A stretch of 9,953 nt of DNA from CAYNST01 sp964399955 (GCA_964399955.1 CAYNST010000125.1:1-9953); one strand, 5' to 3'. Shown: positions 1 through 6,875, counted from the first letter of the stretch. A program made the numbers and translations. Notes: a model not told the origin generated them from the sequence alone.

Positions 1-108
1 TTGAGGAACCTCCCGTGGTTGAGGAACCTCCCGTGGTTGAGGAACCTCCCGTGGTTGAGGAACCTCCCGTGGTCGAGGAACCCCCGGTAGTCGAGGAACC
101 CACACCGG
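1..108 (+). repeat. 18-bp tandem repeat coding for a PPVVEE linker
   Basis: Six consecutive 18-base units begin at 1, 19, 37, 55, 73 and 91. The first four are identical base for base, the fifth has several changes and the sixth is degenerate. The array probably continues to the left of the window. Each unit encodes one EEPPVV hexapeptide, giving an acidic, proline-rich, extended linker of the kind that separates modules in secreted carbohydrate-active proteins. Identity at synonymous positions points to recent unit duplication by slippage or recombination rather than old conserved sequence. Confidence 0.95.
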
Positions 109-1508
109 TCATCTTGCCGGTGGCTGATGCGGGCCGCGATATACAGGTCACCAGCAACGAGCTTGCAAGGCTGAACGCAGAACTCTCGCAGCCGGCGCAG
201 GGCAATGACGCGGCACTGATCTACCAGTGGCGGCAGCTTAGCGGGCCGGCATTGCGCTTTGTGGAAGAGGGGGAGGAAAATTCCGTCACGGCGCGGTTCA
301 TTGCCCCGGCGGTGACCAGCGCGGCAGAGGCTGAGTTGGAGTTGACTCTTAGCCAGGGTGACCTGCTGGCCCGCGACCGTGTGACAGTGAATATTCAGCC
401 CTGCATGCAGGATGCCGGGGTCGTGTATGACGACTGTATCGCAGCGCCCTTTGGCCCCTTGACCGCTTATGAGTCCAGCGCGGCTCGGGGAGAGCTTCAC
501 CAGATAGCGGGCGAGGGTGACTATCACCTGAACTGGCAGCGGGTGGACACAGGTGAAGCGGATCGAGGAGAGGTGCTGGAGATAAGCTGGATGGGGCACG
601 ACGGGCAAGCCGCGAACCGTGTCAACGGCTGGTTTGGCATTGCTGCTCAGGGCCCAGGTGGCGAGAGTGCCGACTTGACCGCCTATGCGCAAGGTGCCAT
701 CCGTTTTGACATGCGGGTAAGGTATCAGGAAGCGCCCAACAGCCCCACGCCTTTCATATTCAAGATGGAGTGCGGCTTTCCATGCACCAGCGCTGAACTG
801 GCCATGCCCGGAGCGGAGCAGGCCTATGAGTGGCAGACTTACACCTATAGTATGGCCGAGCTGGCAGCGTCCGGACTGCAATTGGACCAGGTGAGCTATG
901 CCTTTGTGATTCAGCCACTTTGGCAGCAACAGCAGCAGCGGGTGACCGTGCAAATAGACAATGTGCACCTGCTGGAGGAGTACGAGCGCCCGCCGGCCGC
1001 AGACGGTTGCCCGGCGGCGGGCAATATCCGTTACACCCTGGCGCGCGCCAGCAACCCCACCGCCGATCAGCAGGATGCCTACCAGCGTATCACCCGGGCC
1101 ATGGATGAGGCGGTCAAGCAGTATAACTGCTACACCAATTTGCAACGCAGTCTCAACGTCAGCTACAACCCGTCGGTGGCCACAGCGGACGGCAACTTCA
1201 ATGGCTCTATTCGCTTTGGCTCACGGGCGTCCATGCACCCGGTAACGGCCATGCACGAGGTATCCCATGTGCTGGGCATTGGCACCACCAGCAATTACCG
1301 CAACCTGGTGCGCAATGGGGCGTATACCGGGGCCCGAGGTACGGCTCAGCTGCGCGCCATTTCCGGCAAGCCTGACGATCAGGTACGCTCCGACGGCACG
1401 CACTTCTGGCCGCATGGTTTGAATTACATATCCGAAGGCGGCACCGCGCAAGACCTGATCAACCACTGTCTGATGGTCGAGGCGATAGTGGCGGACTTGA
1501 ACCTGTAG
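1..1508 (+). CDS. Secreted modular protein with PPVVEE linker, PKD-like, ExoP_C-like and zincin-like domains (5' end outside window)
   Basis: The reading frame is open from the left edge, so the true start and any signal peptide lie upstream; residues are counted here from the GTG at 15. Residues 1-28 are Pro/Glu/Val linker repeats. Residues 33-128 resemble a PKD-like immunoglobulin fold (an AGRDIQV start, a YQWRQLSGP core). Residues 135-318 resemble the C-terminal galactose-binding-like domain of ExoP-type glucanases, with strands around GAIRFDMRV, a MECGFPC cysteine pair and a final QIDNVHL strand. After Cys332 comes a separate domain with HEVSHVLGIGT at 414-424 and an HFWPHGLNY segment at 463-471. 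HExxH suggests a zinc peptidase fold. The layout suggests an extracellular or surface protein that binds polysaccharide or glycoprotein and carries a hydrolase-like head; this is inferred. Substrate and activity are unknown. A hairpin overlaps the stop codon. Confidence 0.8.
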   Translation, partial: EEPPVVEEPPVVEEPPVVEEPPVVEEPPVVEEPTPVILPVADAGRDIQVTSNELARLNAELSQPAQGNDAALIYQWRQLSGPALRFVEEGEENSVTARFIAPAVTSAAEAELELTLSQGDLLARDRVTVNIQPCMQDAGVVYDDCIAAPFGPLTAYESSAARGELHQIAGEGDYHLNWQRVDTGEADRGEVLEISWMGHDGQAANRVNGWFGIAAQGPGGESADLTAYAQGAIRFDMRVRYQEAPNSPTPFIFKMECGFPCTSAELAMPGAEQAYEWQTYTYSMAELAASGLQLDQVSYAFVIQPLWQQQQQRVTVQIDNVHLLEEYERPPAADGCPAAGNIRYTLARASNPTADQQDAYQRITRAMDEAVKQYNCYTNLQRSLNVSYNPSVATADGNFNGSIRFGSRASMHPVTAMHEVSHVLGIGTTSNYRNLVRNGAYTGARGTAQLRAISGKPDDQVRSDGTHFWPHGLNYISEGGTAQDLINHCLMVEAIVADLNL

Positions 1509-1526
1509 CGCCGAATGCCGGCGCTA
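1506..1526 (+). terminator. Hairpin overlapping the stop codon, possible terminator
   Basis: An 8-bp perfect stem (TAGCGCCG at 1506-1513 with CGGCGCTA at 1519-1526) closes a 5-base loop. The left arm contains the TAG stop of the upstream gene. No run of T follows, so it is not a classical intrinsic terminator. It could act as a 3'-end stabiliser or as a Rho-assisted end. Confidence 0.4.
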
Positions 1527-1638
1527 CTGCTTGAGCAATCCAGCCGAAGCTCCTGCCTGCGCCTGTGGTTGCAGGCCGACTTCAGCGCAGGTGCTGTGGA
1601 CTCATCAGAGGCTTCAACCGGGGGGTAAAGACGGCGCC

Positions 1639-1666
1639 TTGAACAGGCTGGGAATGAGGTTATCAT
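1639..1666 (+). promoter_or_regulatory. Putative sigma70 promoter of trmL
   Basis: TTGAAC at 1639-1644 (4/6 matches to the -35 consensus) and TATCAT at 1661-1666 (5/6 matches to -10) are separated by 16 bases. Transcription would start near 1673, leaving a leader of about 24 bases before the ATG at 1697. It lies downstream of the hairpin that ends the previous gene, which fits an independent transcription unit. Seen by eye only. Confidence 0.4.
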
Positions 1667-1696
1667 GGCGGCCTTCTTGCTCCCGGACCACTGCCA

Positions 1697-2161
1697 ATGT
1701 TTCACATTGCCCTGTACGAGCCGCGCATTGCCCCCAATACCGGCAATATCATTCGCTTGATCGCCAACAACGGCTGTTTTCTGCACCTGATTGAGCCTCT
1801 GGGTTTTGATTTGGAGGAAAAAAAGCTGCGCCGGGCGGGGCTGGATTACGCCGACCTGGCCAAGGTCAGCCAGCACCCAAACTACGCGGCCTTTCTGCAG
1901 GCGGTGGTTGGGCAGCGCATCCTTGCCTGCACCACTAAAGGCCGCCGACCCCACGACCAAATTCAATATCAGGTGGGGGATGTGCTGTTGTTTGGCTCGG
2001 AAACCTCCGGGCTGCCCGTTGAGGTGCGGGAGTCAATCCCGCCCGAGCAACGCTTGAGAATACCCATGCAGCCCAACAGCCGCAGCCTTAACCTGTCCAA
2101 TGCGGTGGCCATTGTCAGTTATGAAGCCTGGCGGCAATTGGGTTTTGCCGGCGGTAGTTAA
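1697..2161 (+). CDS. trmL: tRNA (cytidine(34)-2'-O)-methyltransferase TrmL
   Basis: This 154-residue SPOUT-class methyltransferase is close in length to E. coli TrmL (157). The family 2'-O-methylates the wobble base of tRNA-Leu isoacceptors in the cytoplasm, using S-adenosylmethionine bound in a trefoil knot. Family motifs are present in order: APNTGNIIRL near the N-terminus, LLFGSETSGLP in the middle, and IPMQPNSRSLNLSNAVAIV followed by YEAWRQL at the C-terminus, which forms the knot and cofactor site. The ATG at 1697 gives the normal N-terminus; no strong Shine-Dalgarno precedes it. The gene stands alone between a secreted protein and a signalling pair and is probably transcribed from its own promoter. 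Nothing in it looks damaged. Confidence 0.95.
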   Translation: MFHIALYEPRIAPNTGNIIRLIANNGCFLHLIEPLGFDLEEKKLRRAGLDYADLAKVSQHPNYAAFLQAVVGQRILACTTKGRRPHDQIQYQVGDVLLFGSETSGLPVEVRESIPPEQRLRIPMQPNSRSLNLSNAVAIVSYEAWRQLGFAGGS

Positions 2162-2210
2162 TACTTACCAACGGCCAGTAGATTCAGTGGCGGCCGACCG
2201 GTCAATAGCA

Positions 2211-2235
2211 GACTAGACTAGACTTAACTTGACTG
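2211..2235 (+). repeat. Degenerate 5-bp tandem repeat in the leader of the sensor gene
   Basis: Five contiguous pentamers run GACTA, GACTA, GACTT, AACTT, GACTG (consensus RACTN) in the noncoding gap, ending 31 bases before the ATG at 2267. It lies where a promoter or 5' leader would be expected. I see no convincing -35/-10 pair around it. It may be chance, an operator-like array, or a slippage-prone tract. Confidence 0.5.
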
Positions 2236-2266
2236 ATATCAACAGTGCAAGGGTGGTCTGCAAAAG

Positions 2267-4006
2267 ATGACGCTAGACGAACTTCAACAGGATCAGGCGC
2301 AGCAGCGGCTGACCCTGGCCGTGTTTACACCGCACCTGCAAGGGTTTTACCTGGGCGAGCTGGTGAATCAAATCCGCCAGCTGTGTCTGCAGAAGGGCCA
2401 CCAACTGGTGCTGATCTGCACCGACGGCTTTGGTGAATACTCCTCCGACCTGCACTTGGCCGGTCTAGATGCGGCCATCATCATTCGCAATGCAGTGGCC
2501 CCCGCGCTTGCCGAAAACCTGCGGGGGTTGCAGATCCCCTGTGTGGCCATTGCCTATGACTACTTCCCACAGCCCATTCCACTGGTCTCTTCGGACAACG
2601 AGCAGGGTGTGCGCCTGGCCTTCCAGCACTTGCTGGCGGCAAACCGGCAAAGCATTGCTTTTGTGGGAGACCTGAGCCACTACGACTTGCGCAAGCGGTA
2701 CGAGGCCTACTGCCAACTGAGCGAAGAAAACGCTTTGCCGGTGCGGGAAGATTATCTGTTCACCGTCAGCAACACGCTTTTTGCCGGCGGCCAGGCGGCG
2801 GCAAAAGAGTTCATGCAACGCCAGTGCGACGCCGACGCCATCATCTTTGGCGCCGGCCTGACCGGAATGGGTTTTGTCCAGTACATGAACAGCGTTCATC
2901 CCAGTCGGGCACGCGACTTGTCCTACCTCTGTTTTGACAGCAACCCGTTAATCCCGGTGTTTTCCCCGGAAATGCACTGCCTGGACCAGAACTTCGATCA
3001 ATTGGCCGGTCGCAGCCTGGCGGTGATCGAGGCACTGATGCGCGGAGAGCCGGTTGCTCCGCAAACTCTGGTGCAGCCCAAGCTGGTGGGTTCCGCGCCC
3101 GCCGGCAGCGAAGGGCTGGACAATTCCCTGGCCACCTGTGTTGATCTGCCGGAGCTGCAAAATCCGCACTACATGAAAGCCCTGCTCGCCAACCTGCACG
3201 ACTGGCCAAGGGAAATAGGCGCATCGCAGCTGGAGCAGCTGATGAGCATTGCGCCGCTTTTTCCTCGGCTGCTGGATTCTGCGTTTTTGTCTCGTTATTA
3301 CGTGGATGAAAAACAACGGACCTGGGTAAAACACACCAAAACATTGGATATGCAAGGCGGTTGCAGCATGGACGCCAACGACGCAGACAGCCTGTGCCGC
3401 GCGCGCGACTTCCCGCCGGTAAGTATCCGGCAACAGTGCGGCCCGGCCTACGACATCTGCACTCACTTGCCCATTCACCTCAACGGCAGGCTTTGGGGCT
3501 TTCTCAGTTTGATGGGCGGCGGAGCCGGTACGGCAGCACCCAGCAGTTATTTTGGCTTTGCCGGCTATATGGAGTCGGTTGTGCAGTTGTATGAGCAGGA
3601 GCTCACTCTGATGCAACTGGAAAAGGCCTTGGCGGCTCCGGCGCGGCAGGACAAACACAGCGCCGCCACCAAAGTGGACCCGGAGGCCAGTATCCATTGG
3701 AGTGCCACCACAGGCATTACCCTCTGGGCCGAAAAATCCCTGGCTTTGCTGGGCTTCACTACGCCTATAGAGCGCAATATCTATCAGAATCTGGATATCA
3801 CTGACCGACTGCATGTGTCCGATGTGGAGGCGGTGCAGCAGGCCATGGATGACTGCTGCAAAAACGGTTCAAACATTCGACTGTTTGTGCGGCTCAAATC
3901 CAAAAATGGCGATTATCTGCCGGTATTGATGACAGGCAAAGCCATTGAAGAGGATCATCAGCGGCCAGGCATTAATTTCTGCATTGGCCTGCAGGCCAGC
4001 GAATAA
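2267..4006 (+). CDS. LacI-type ligand-binding protein with GAF-like and PAS-like domains, no HTH or output domain
   Basis: This 579-residue protein has no signal peptide or membrane segment, so it is predicted cytoplasmic. Residues about 15-275 form a LacI/periplasmic-binding-protein-like sensor: LAVFTPHLQGFYLGELVNQI at the start, VSSDNEQGVRLAFQHLL after the first subdomain, and SIAFVGDL at the start of the next strand. Residues about 310-450 look GAF-like (HLPIHLNGRLWGFLSLMG core). Residues about 475-578 look PAS-like (LALLGFT, then a DRLHVSDVEAVQQAM turn and final strands). The N-terminal helix-turn-helix of LacI repressors is absent, and no GGDEF, EAL, kinase or HTH follows. The start is bounded by an in-frame TGA at 2234 and preceded by AAGGGTGG at 2249-2256. 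The stop lies 19 bases before the next gene, suggesting an operon. In related architectures this sensor heads diguanylate cyclases; here the catalytic end is missing. Domain calls are by eye; ligand and partner are unknown. Confidence 0.8.
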   Translation: MTLDELQQDQAQQRLTLAVFTPHLQGFYLGELVNQIRQLCLQKGHQLVLICTDGFGEYSSDLHLAGLDAAIIIRNAVAPALAENLRGLQIPCVAIAYDYFPQPIPLVSSDNEQGVRLAFQHLLAANRQSIAFVGDLSHYDLRKRYEAYCQLSEENALPVREDYLFTVSNTLFAGGQAAAKEFMQRQCDADAIIFGAGLTGMGFVQYMNSVHPSRARDLSYLCFDSNPLIPVFSPEMHCLDQNFDQLAGRSLAVIEALMRGEPVAPQTLVQPKLVGSAPAGSEGLDNSLATCVDLPELQNPHYMKALLANLHDWPREIGASQLEQLMSIAPLFPRLLDSAFLSRYYVDEKQRTWVKHTKTLDMQGGCSMDANDADSLCRARDFPPVSIRQQCGPAYDICTHLPIHLNGRLWGFLSLMGGGAGTAAPSSYFGFAGYMESVVQLYEQELTLMQLEKALAAPARQDKHSAATKVDPEASIHWSATTGITLWAEKSLALLGFTTPIERNIYQNLDITDRLHVSDVEAVQQAMDDCCKNGSNIRLFVRLKSKNGDYLPVLMTGKAIEEDHQRPGINFCIGLQASE

Positions 4007-4025
4007 TCATGAGCGTCTGCCCAGC

Positions 4026-6008
4026 ATGATCGACTTTGACCCGGTCCACCTGCAAAAAGAGATGTTTGCCTTTGGCCTGATGGGTGTTATTGTCATTACC
4101 GTGCTGATTAACCTGTTTGTGATTAACAAATATCTGGAGATTCGCAGAGCCAATCGTCTTCTAGTGAAACACCAGTCGCTGATGGACCCGCGGAAACTCG
4201 TCAAGGAATATTTTGAAGAGCAGTTCTACGCAACCAAACGCCGCAGCCAGCCGGGCCAGCCGGGCGCGTCCTTGAGCAAGGAGGTGGTGGCTCTGCGCAC
4301 GGCCTACCTGAAGATTGAGCGGAAGGCGCTGGAGCAGTGCACCCATGAGGAGCAGTTCTGGAAACTGCTCAACGAGCACTTGATGAGGCTGATGAAGGTG
4401 CTGATGCCGAGTGCATCCAGCAGGCAAAACGATGTGGCGCAGATGGAAGAAAAAGTCAATCTGATGAAACAGCGCATCAGCAAGCTGGAGCTTAAAAGCG
4501 GCGATGAAAACGCGTTGCGCTTTCGCGACAAGGCGCTGCAATCTCTGGACGGTTTTGCCAACCGTTACCGTGGCGCCAATCAAGAACAACAACGCATTGC
4601 AGGTTACGTCGACAAGATGGCGGGGGTGGTTAATCTATTTGACGCACCCGAGCGTCGGCGGGCTTATGTGGTGCAGAAGCGCAATAGAAGTTACCTGGAA
4701 AAAAGCGAAGGGCATCTGGACAATCTGCAGCACAGTGCCCGCGCCAATGCCGATGAGATTGACCAGTTGCAAAAGCATATCCAGGCCAGCGAAAACGTTG
4801 ACGTGCTGGAGCGTGAACTCGCCAATTTCAAGCGAGAAAATCTTGAACTGAACAATTATGTCGCCGAGCTGAAAACCGAGCTGTTGCAATTCGGGGTTCG
4901 GCTGGGTGAGGCAGAGCAGCACCTGTCCTTAAGCGATATCGGTCAGGGTGGGGCGGCGTCATCCCTGGTCGAAATCTCCGAGCAGATGCTTGAGGCCAAC
5001 GAGCAGGAAATAGATCGGCTGCGAAGTGTCATCAACAACCAGCGCTCGTCAATCAGCAACATGGAAGACAGTTTGAGATCCTTGGAGTCTTTGTACACTG
5101 ACCCCGACAGTCCCGACCGGAAAGCCAACGTCGAAAACCTGAAGCGCAACATCAAAGAGTCGGAAACCTGCATTCGCATGTTGGAGTCCGAGCTGGAAAC
5201 CCTGAAGGATGACGTGCAGCAACTGCGCAACGCCGCAGCGGAGCCGCACATCACCGAAACCGAAAGTCAGCTGCTTGCCGAAGAACTCAAAAGTGTCAAA
5301 AAGGAGCTGGACCAGGTGTTGGACCGCAGCCAGCAGCAATTACAGTTGCTGGATTTTGTCAACGAGGCGCTGTCTGCCAGTTCGGTTGAAGATGTTTCTC
5401 TATTGATTTTTGGGTCGGTATCCGCTCTGCAGTGCGAGCCCAACCTGATGATTCGCACGCTGGACCGCACCATAGAGCTCACCAGTACAGGGGGCTTGTC
5501 CACCAGGGAGAAAATGCTGGTCAACAGCATGCTGCCCAACGAGGTCAACCCCAATGCCCGGGGCGAGTTGTTGCTGAATCTTACCCATATTGCCGGTGTG
5601 ATAAAAACGCTGGACGGTGCGCCGGCGGCGTCGATGGATCAGCAGCAAATTGTGCAGCTTCTGAAGACCGCCGACCGCGTAGTACACAACCTGATACAGG
5701 TGCAGCGCAGCCGGCAAACCAACAAGATATTGTCCAGCTGCGTCAATCAGGTCAAGCACGCATCTTACGACCTGGACAAACTGCTGGAGGGGCAGACCGC
5801 ACGTAATAAAGTCCTGGTGTCGCAAAGCATCGGTCAAATTCAGGACCTGGCGCGTGCCCGCGGCGTCAGTGCCAGTCATATCGCGGCCTACCAGACGGTA
5901 GAGCAGGAAGCCCTGCGTCAGCTCAGCGCCGACGCCAGCGTGCGCTTAAAGCTGCGCAAACGTTTTCTGCAACTTCTGAATGAAATAGAAGCTCAGTCCC
6001 CGCCATGA
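4026..6008 (+). CDS. Membrane-anchored coiled-coil protein with C-terminal GAF-like module
   Basis: I start this 660-residue protein at the ATG at 4026; a TTG at 3945 is also open but would overlap the previous gene by 62 bases and add a non-hydrophobic shadow sequence before the membrane helix. Residues 14-33 form one transmembrane helix. The preceding segment is net acidic and Lys/Arg follow it, so the positive-inside rule puts the bulk in the cytoplasm. Residues about 85-435 are rich in Glu, Gln, Leu and Lys in heptad-like order, a long coiled coil. Residues about 440-565 (EALSASSVEDVSLLIFGSV to about LLKTADRVVHNLIQ) resemble, from memory, the GAF-like module that follows receiver domains in some pseudomonad response regulators. 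A helical tail follows. No kinase, HAMP, methyl-accepting hairpin or GGDEF is visible. It probably works with the upstream LacI-type sensor. Function not recognised. Confidence 0.75.
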   Translation: MIDFDPVHLQKEMFAFGLMGVIVITVLINLFVINKYLEIRRANRLLVKHQSLMDPRKLVKEYFEEQFYATKRRSQPGQPGASLSKEVVALRTAYLKIERKALEQCTHEEQFWKLLNEHLMRLMKVLMPSASSRQNDVAQMEEKVNLMKQRISKLELKSGDENALRFRDKALQSLDGFANRYRGANQEQQRIAGYVDKMAGVVNLFDAPERRRAYVVQKRNRSYLEKSEGHLDNLQHSARANADEIDQLQKHIQASENVDVLERELANFKRENLELNNYVAELKTELLQFGVRLGEAEQHLSLSDIGQGGAASSLVEISEQMLEANEQEIDRLRSVINNQRSSISNMEDSLRSLESLYTDPDSPDRKANVENLKRNIKESETCIRMLESELETLKDDVQQLRNAAAEPHITETESQLLAEELKSVKKELDQVLDRSQQQLQLLDFVNEALSASSVEDVSLLIFGSVSALQCEPNLMIRTLDRTIELTSTGGLSTREKMLVNSMLPNEVNPNARGELLLNLTHIAGVIKTLDGAPAASMDQQQIVQLLKTADRVVHNLIQVQRSRQTNKILSSCVNQVKHASYDLDKLLEGQTARNKVLVSQSIGQIQDLARARGVSASHIAAYQTVEQEALRQLSADASVRLKLRKRFLQLLNEIEAQSPP

Positions 6009-6030
6009 TGTGCCCTGCCATCATGGCAGG
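6002..6030 (+). terminator. Two overlapping, mutually exclusive hairpins at the end of the sensor operon
   Basis: One fold pairs GCCATGATG at 6002-6010 with CATCATGGC at 6019-6027 (9 bp, 8-base loop). The other pairs CCTGCCA at 6014-6020 with TGGCAGG at 6024-6030 (7 bp, 3-base loop). Bases 6019-6020 and 6024-6027 are needed by both. The first stem includes the TGA stop at 6006-6008. A run of five T follows only at 6042-6046, too far for a textbook intrinsic terminator, so termination is plausible but not clear. Confidence 0.45.
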
Positions 6031-6103
6031 CCCGGTAATCCTTTTTCCCGCCTCCGAACTGCTGCTGCAAAAGCCTCGTATAGCCTTGTATCTGCAACCT
6101 ACC

Positions 6104-6108
6104 GGAGA
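6104..6108 (+). promoter_or_regulatory. Ribosome binding site of the SDR gene
   Basis: GGAGA lies 5 bases before the ATG at 6114 and decides this start over the earlier out-of-frame ATGs at 6005 and 6023. Confidence 0.7.
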
Positions 6109-6113
6109 CCTGT

Positions 6114-6875
6114 ATGCAGAAAAAAGTGGCAGTGGTAACCGGCGGTGCGCAGGGCATAGGTCTTGGCATAGTGCAGAAGCTGGTGGCGCAGGACTGGCGG
6201 GTGGCGGTATTGGATTGCGACCAGGAAGCCTTGCAGGCGTGCTACCAGACGTATGCGCAGAGGAACGACCAGCTGCTGATGGCGCAAGTGGATGTGGCTG
6301 ATGAAGACGCCGTACAGCGGGTGGTGGCTCAGGTGCATGAGCGGTTTGGACGCATTGACGGGCTGGTCAATAATGCAGGCATTGCCAAGCCGGAGTCCGG
6401 GCCGGTGGAAGATTTGAGACTTGAAGACTGGCACGCGTGGCTGAATGTGGACCTGACCGGCCCGATGTTGCTGTGCAAACACAGTGTGGCCCACCTGCGT
6501 GTGTCGGCCGGTGCCATTGTTAACATTGCCTCAACCCGGGCCTGGCAGTCCGAGCCAAACTGCGAAGCCTACGCCGCCGCCAAGGGCGGGCTGGTTGCCC
6601 TGAGCCACGCACTGGCCATCAGCCTGGCCGGCCAGGTGCGGGTCAACTCCATCAGCCCCGGCTGGATTGCAGTGGACGACTTCAAAAAACCGTCTTTGCG
6701 GCGCACGCCGGATCTCAGCACCCTGGACCATCAACAGCATCCGGCGGGGCGAGTCGGACGCCCGGCGGATGTCGCCAATCTCTGCGCCTTTCTGCTTTCT
6801 GAGCAGGCGGGCTTCATCACCGGCGAAGACATCATTGTGGACGGCGGCATGACCCGGAAGATGATCTACCAGTAA
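6114..6875 (+). CDS. Classical short-chain dehydrogenase/reductase (SDR), substrate unknown
   Basis: This 253-residue cytoplasmic oxidoreductase has the normal size for a classical SDR. The cofactor-binding TGGAQGIG lies at residues 9-16, the structural NNAG at 86-89, and the catalytic set is Ser140, Tyr153 and Lys157 with the usual spacing. The C-terminal GEDIIVDGGM pattern is also typical. Asp34 at the end of the second beta strand suggests a preference for NAD(H) over NADP(H); this follows from family knowledge. Sequence alone does not tell whether the substrate is a sugar, an alcohol, a 3-oxoacyl chain or a steroid-like compound. It follows a hairpin structure and precedes an ABC exporter gene by 75 bases on the same strand, so co-transcription with the exporter is possible but a functional link is not evident. 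Confidence 0.92.
   Translation: MQKKVAVVTGGAQGIGLGIVQKLVAQDWRVAVLDCDQEALQACYQTYAQRNDQLLMAQVDVADEDAVQRVVAQVHERFGRIDGLVNNAGIAKPESGPVEDLRLEDWHAWLNVDLTGPMLLCKHSVAHLRVSAGAIVNIASTRAWQSEPNCEAYAAAKGGLVALSHALAISLAGQVRVNSISPGWIAVDDFKKPSLRRTPDLSTLDHQQHPAGRVGRPADVANLCAFLLSEQAGFITGEDIIVDGGMTRKMIYQ

Noticed and set aside
1..108. Possible CRISPR-like repeat array
   Set aside because: The units are contiguous with no spacers and encode a regular hexapeptide in frame with the downstream domains.
1665..1760. 31-codon leader ORF starting just before trmL
   Set aside because: Its ATG lies in the predicted -10 region of the trmL promoter, so it would not be on the transcript; the frame overlaps trmL without motif support.
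1531..1794. 87-codon plus-strand frame before trmL
   Set aside because: It starts on a TTG, overlaps the trmL promoter and about 100 bases of trmL in another frame, and has low-complexity composition.
1424..1966. 180-codon minus-strand open frame
   Set aside because: It runs antisense to trmL and the end of the secreted protein gene, both strongly supported by motifs; its translation has no recognisable domain.
2948..3814. 288-codon minus-strand open frame
   Set aside because: It is fully antisense to the LacI/GAF/PAS gene in GC-rich DNA where long antisense frames are common; no domain pattern.
3945..4025. Earlier TTG start for the membrane coiled-coil protein
   Set aside because: It would overlap the upstream gene by 62 bases, adds 27 residues that are a frame-shifted shadow of the PAS region, and has no good ribosome site.
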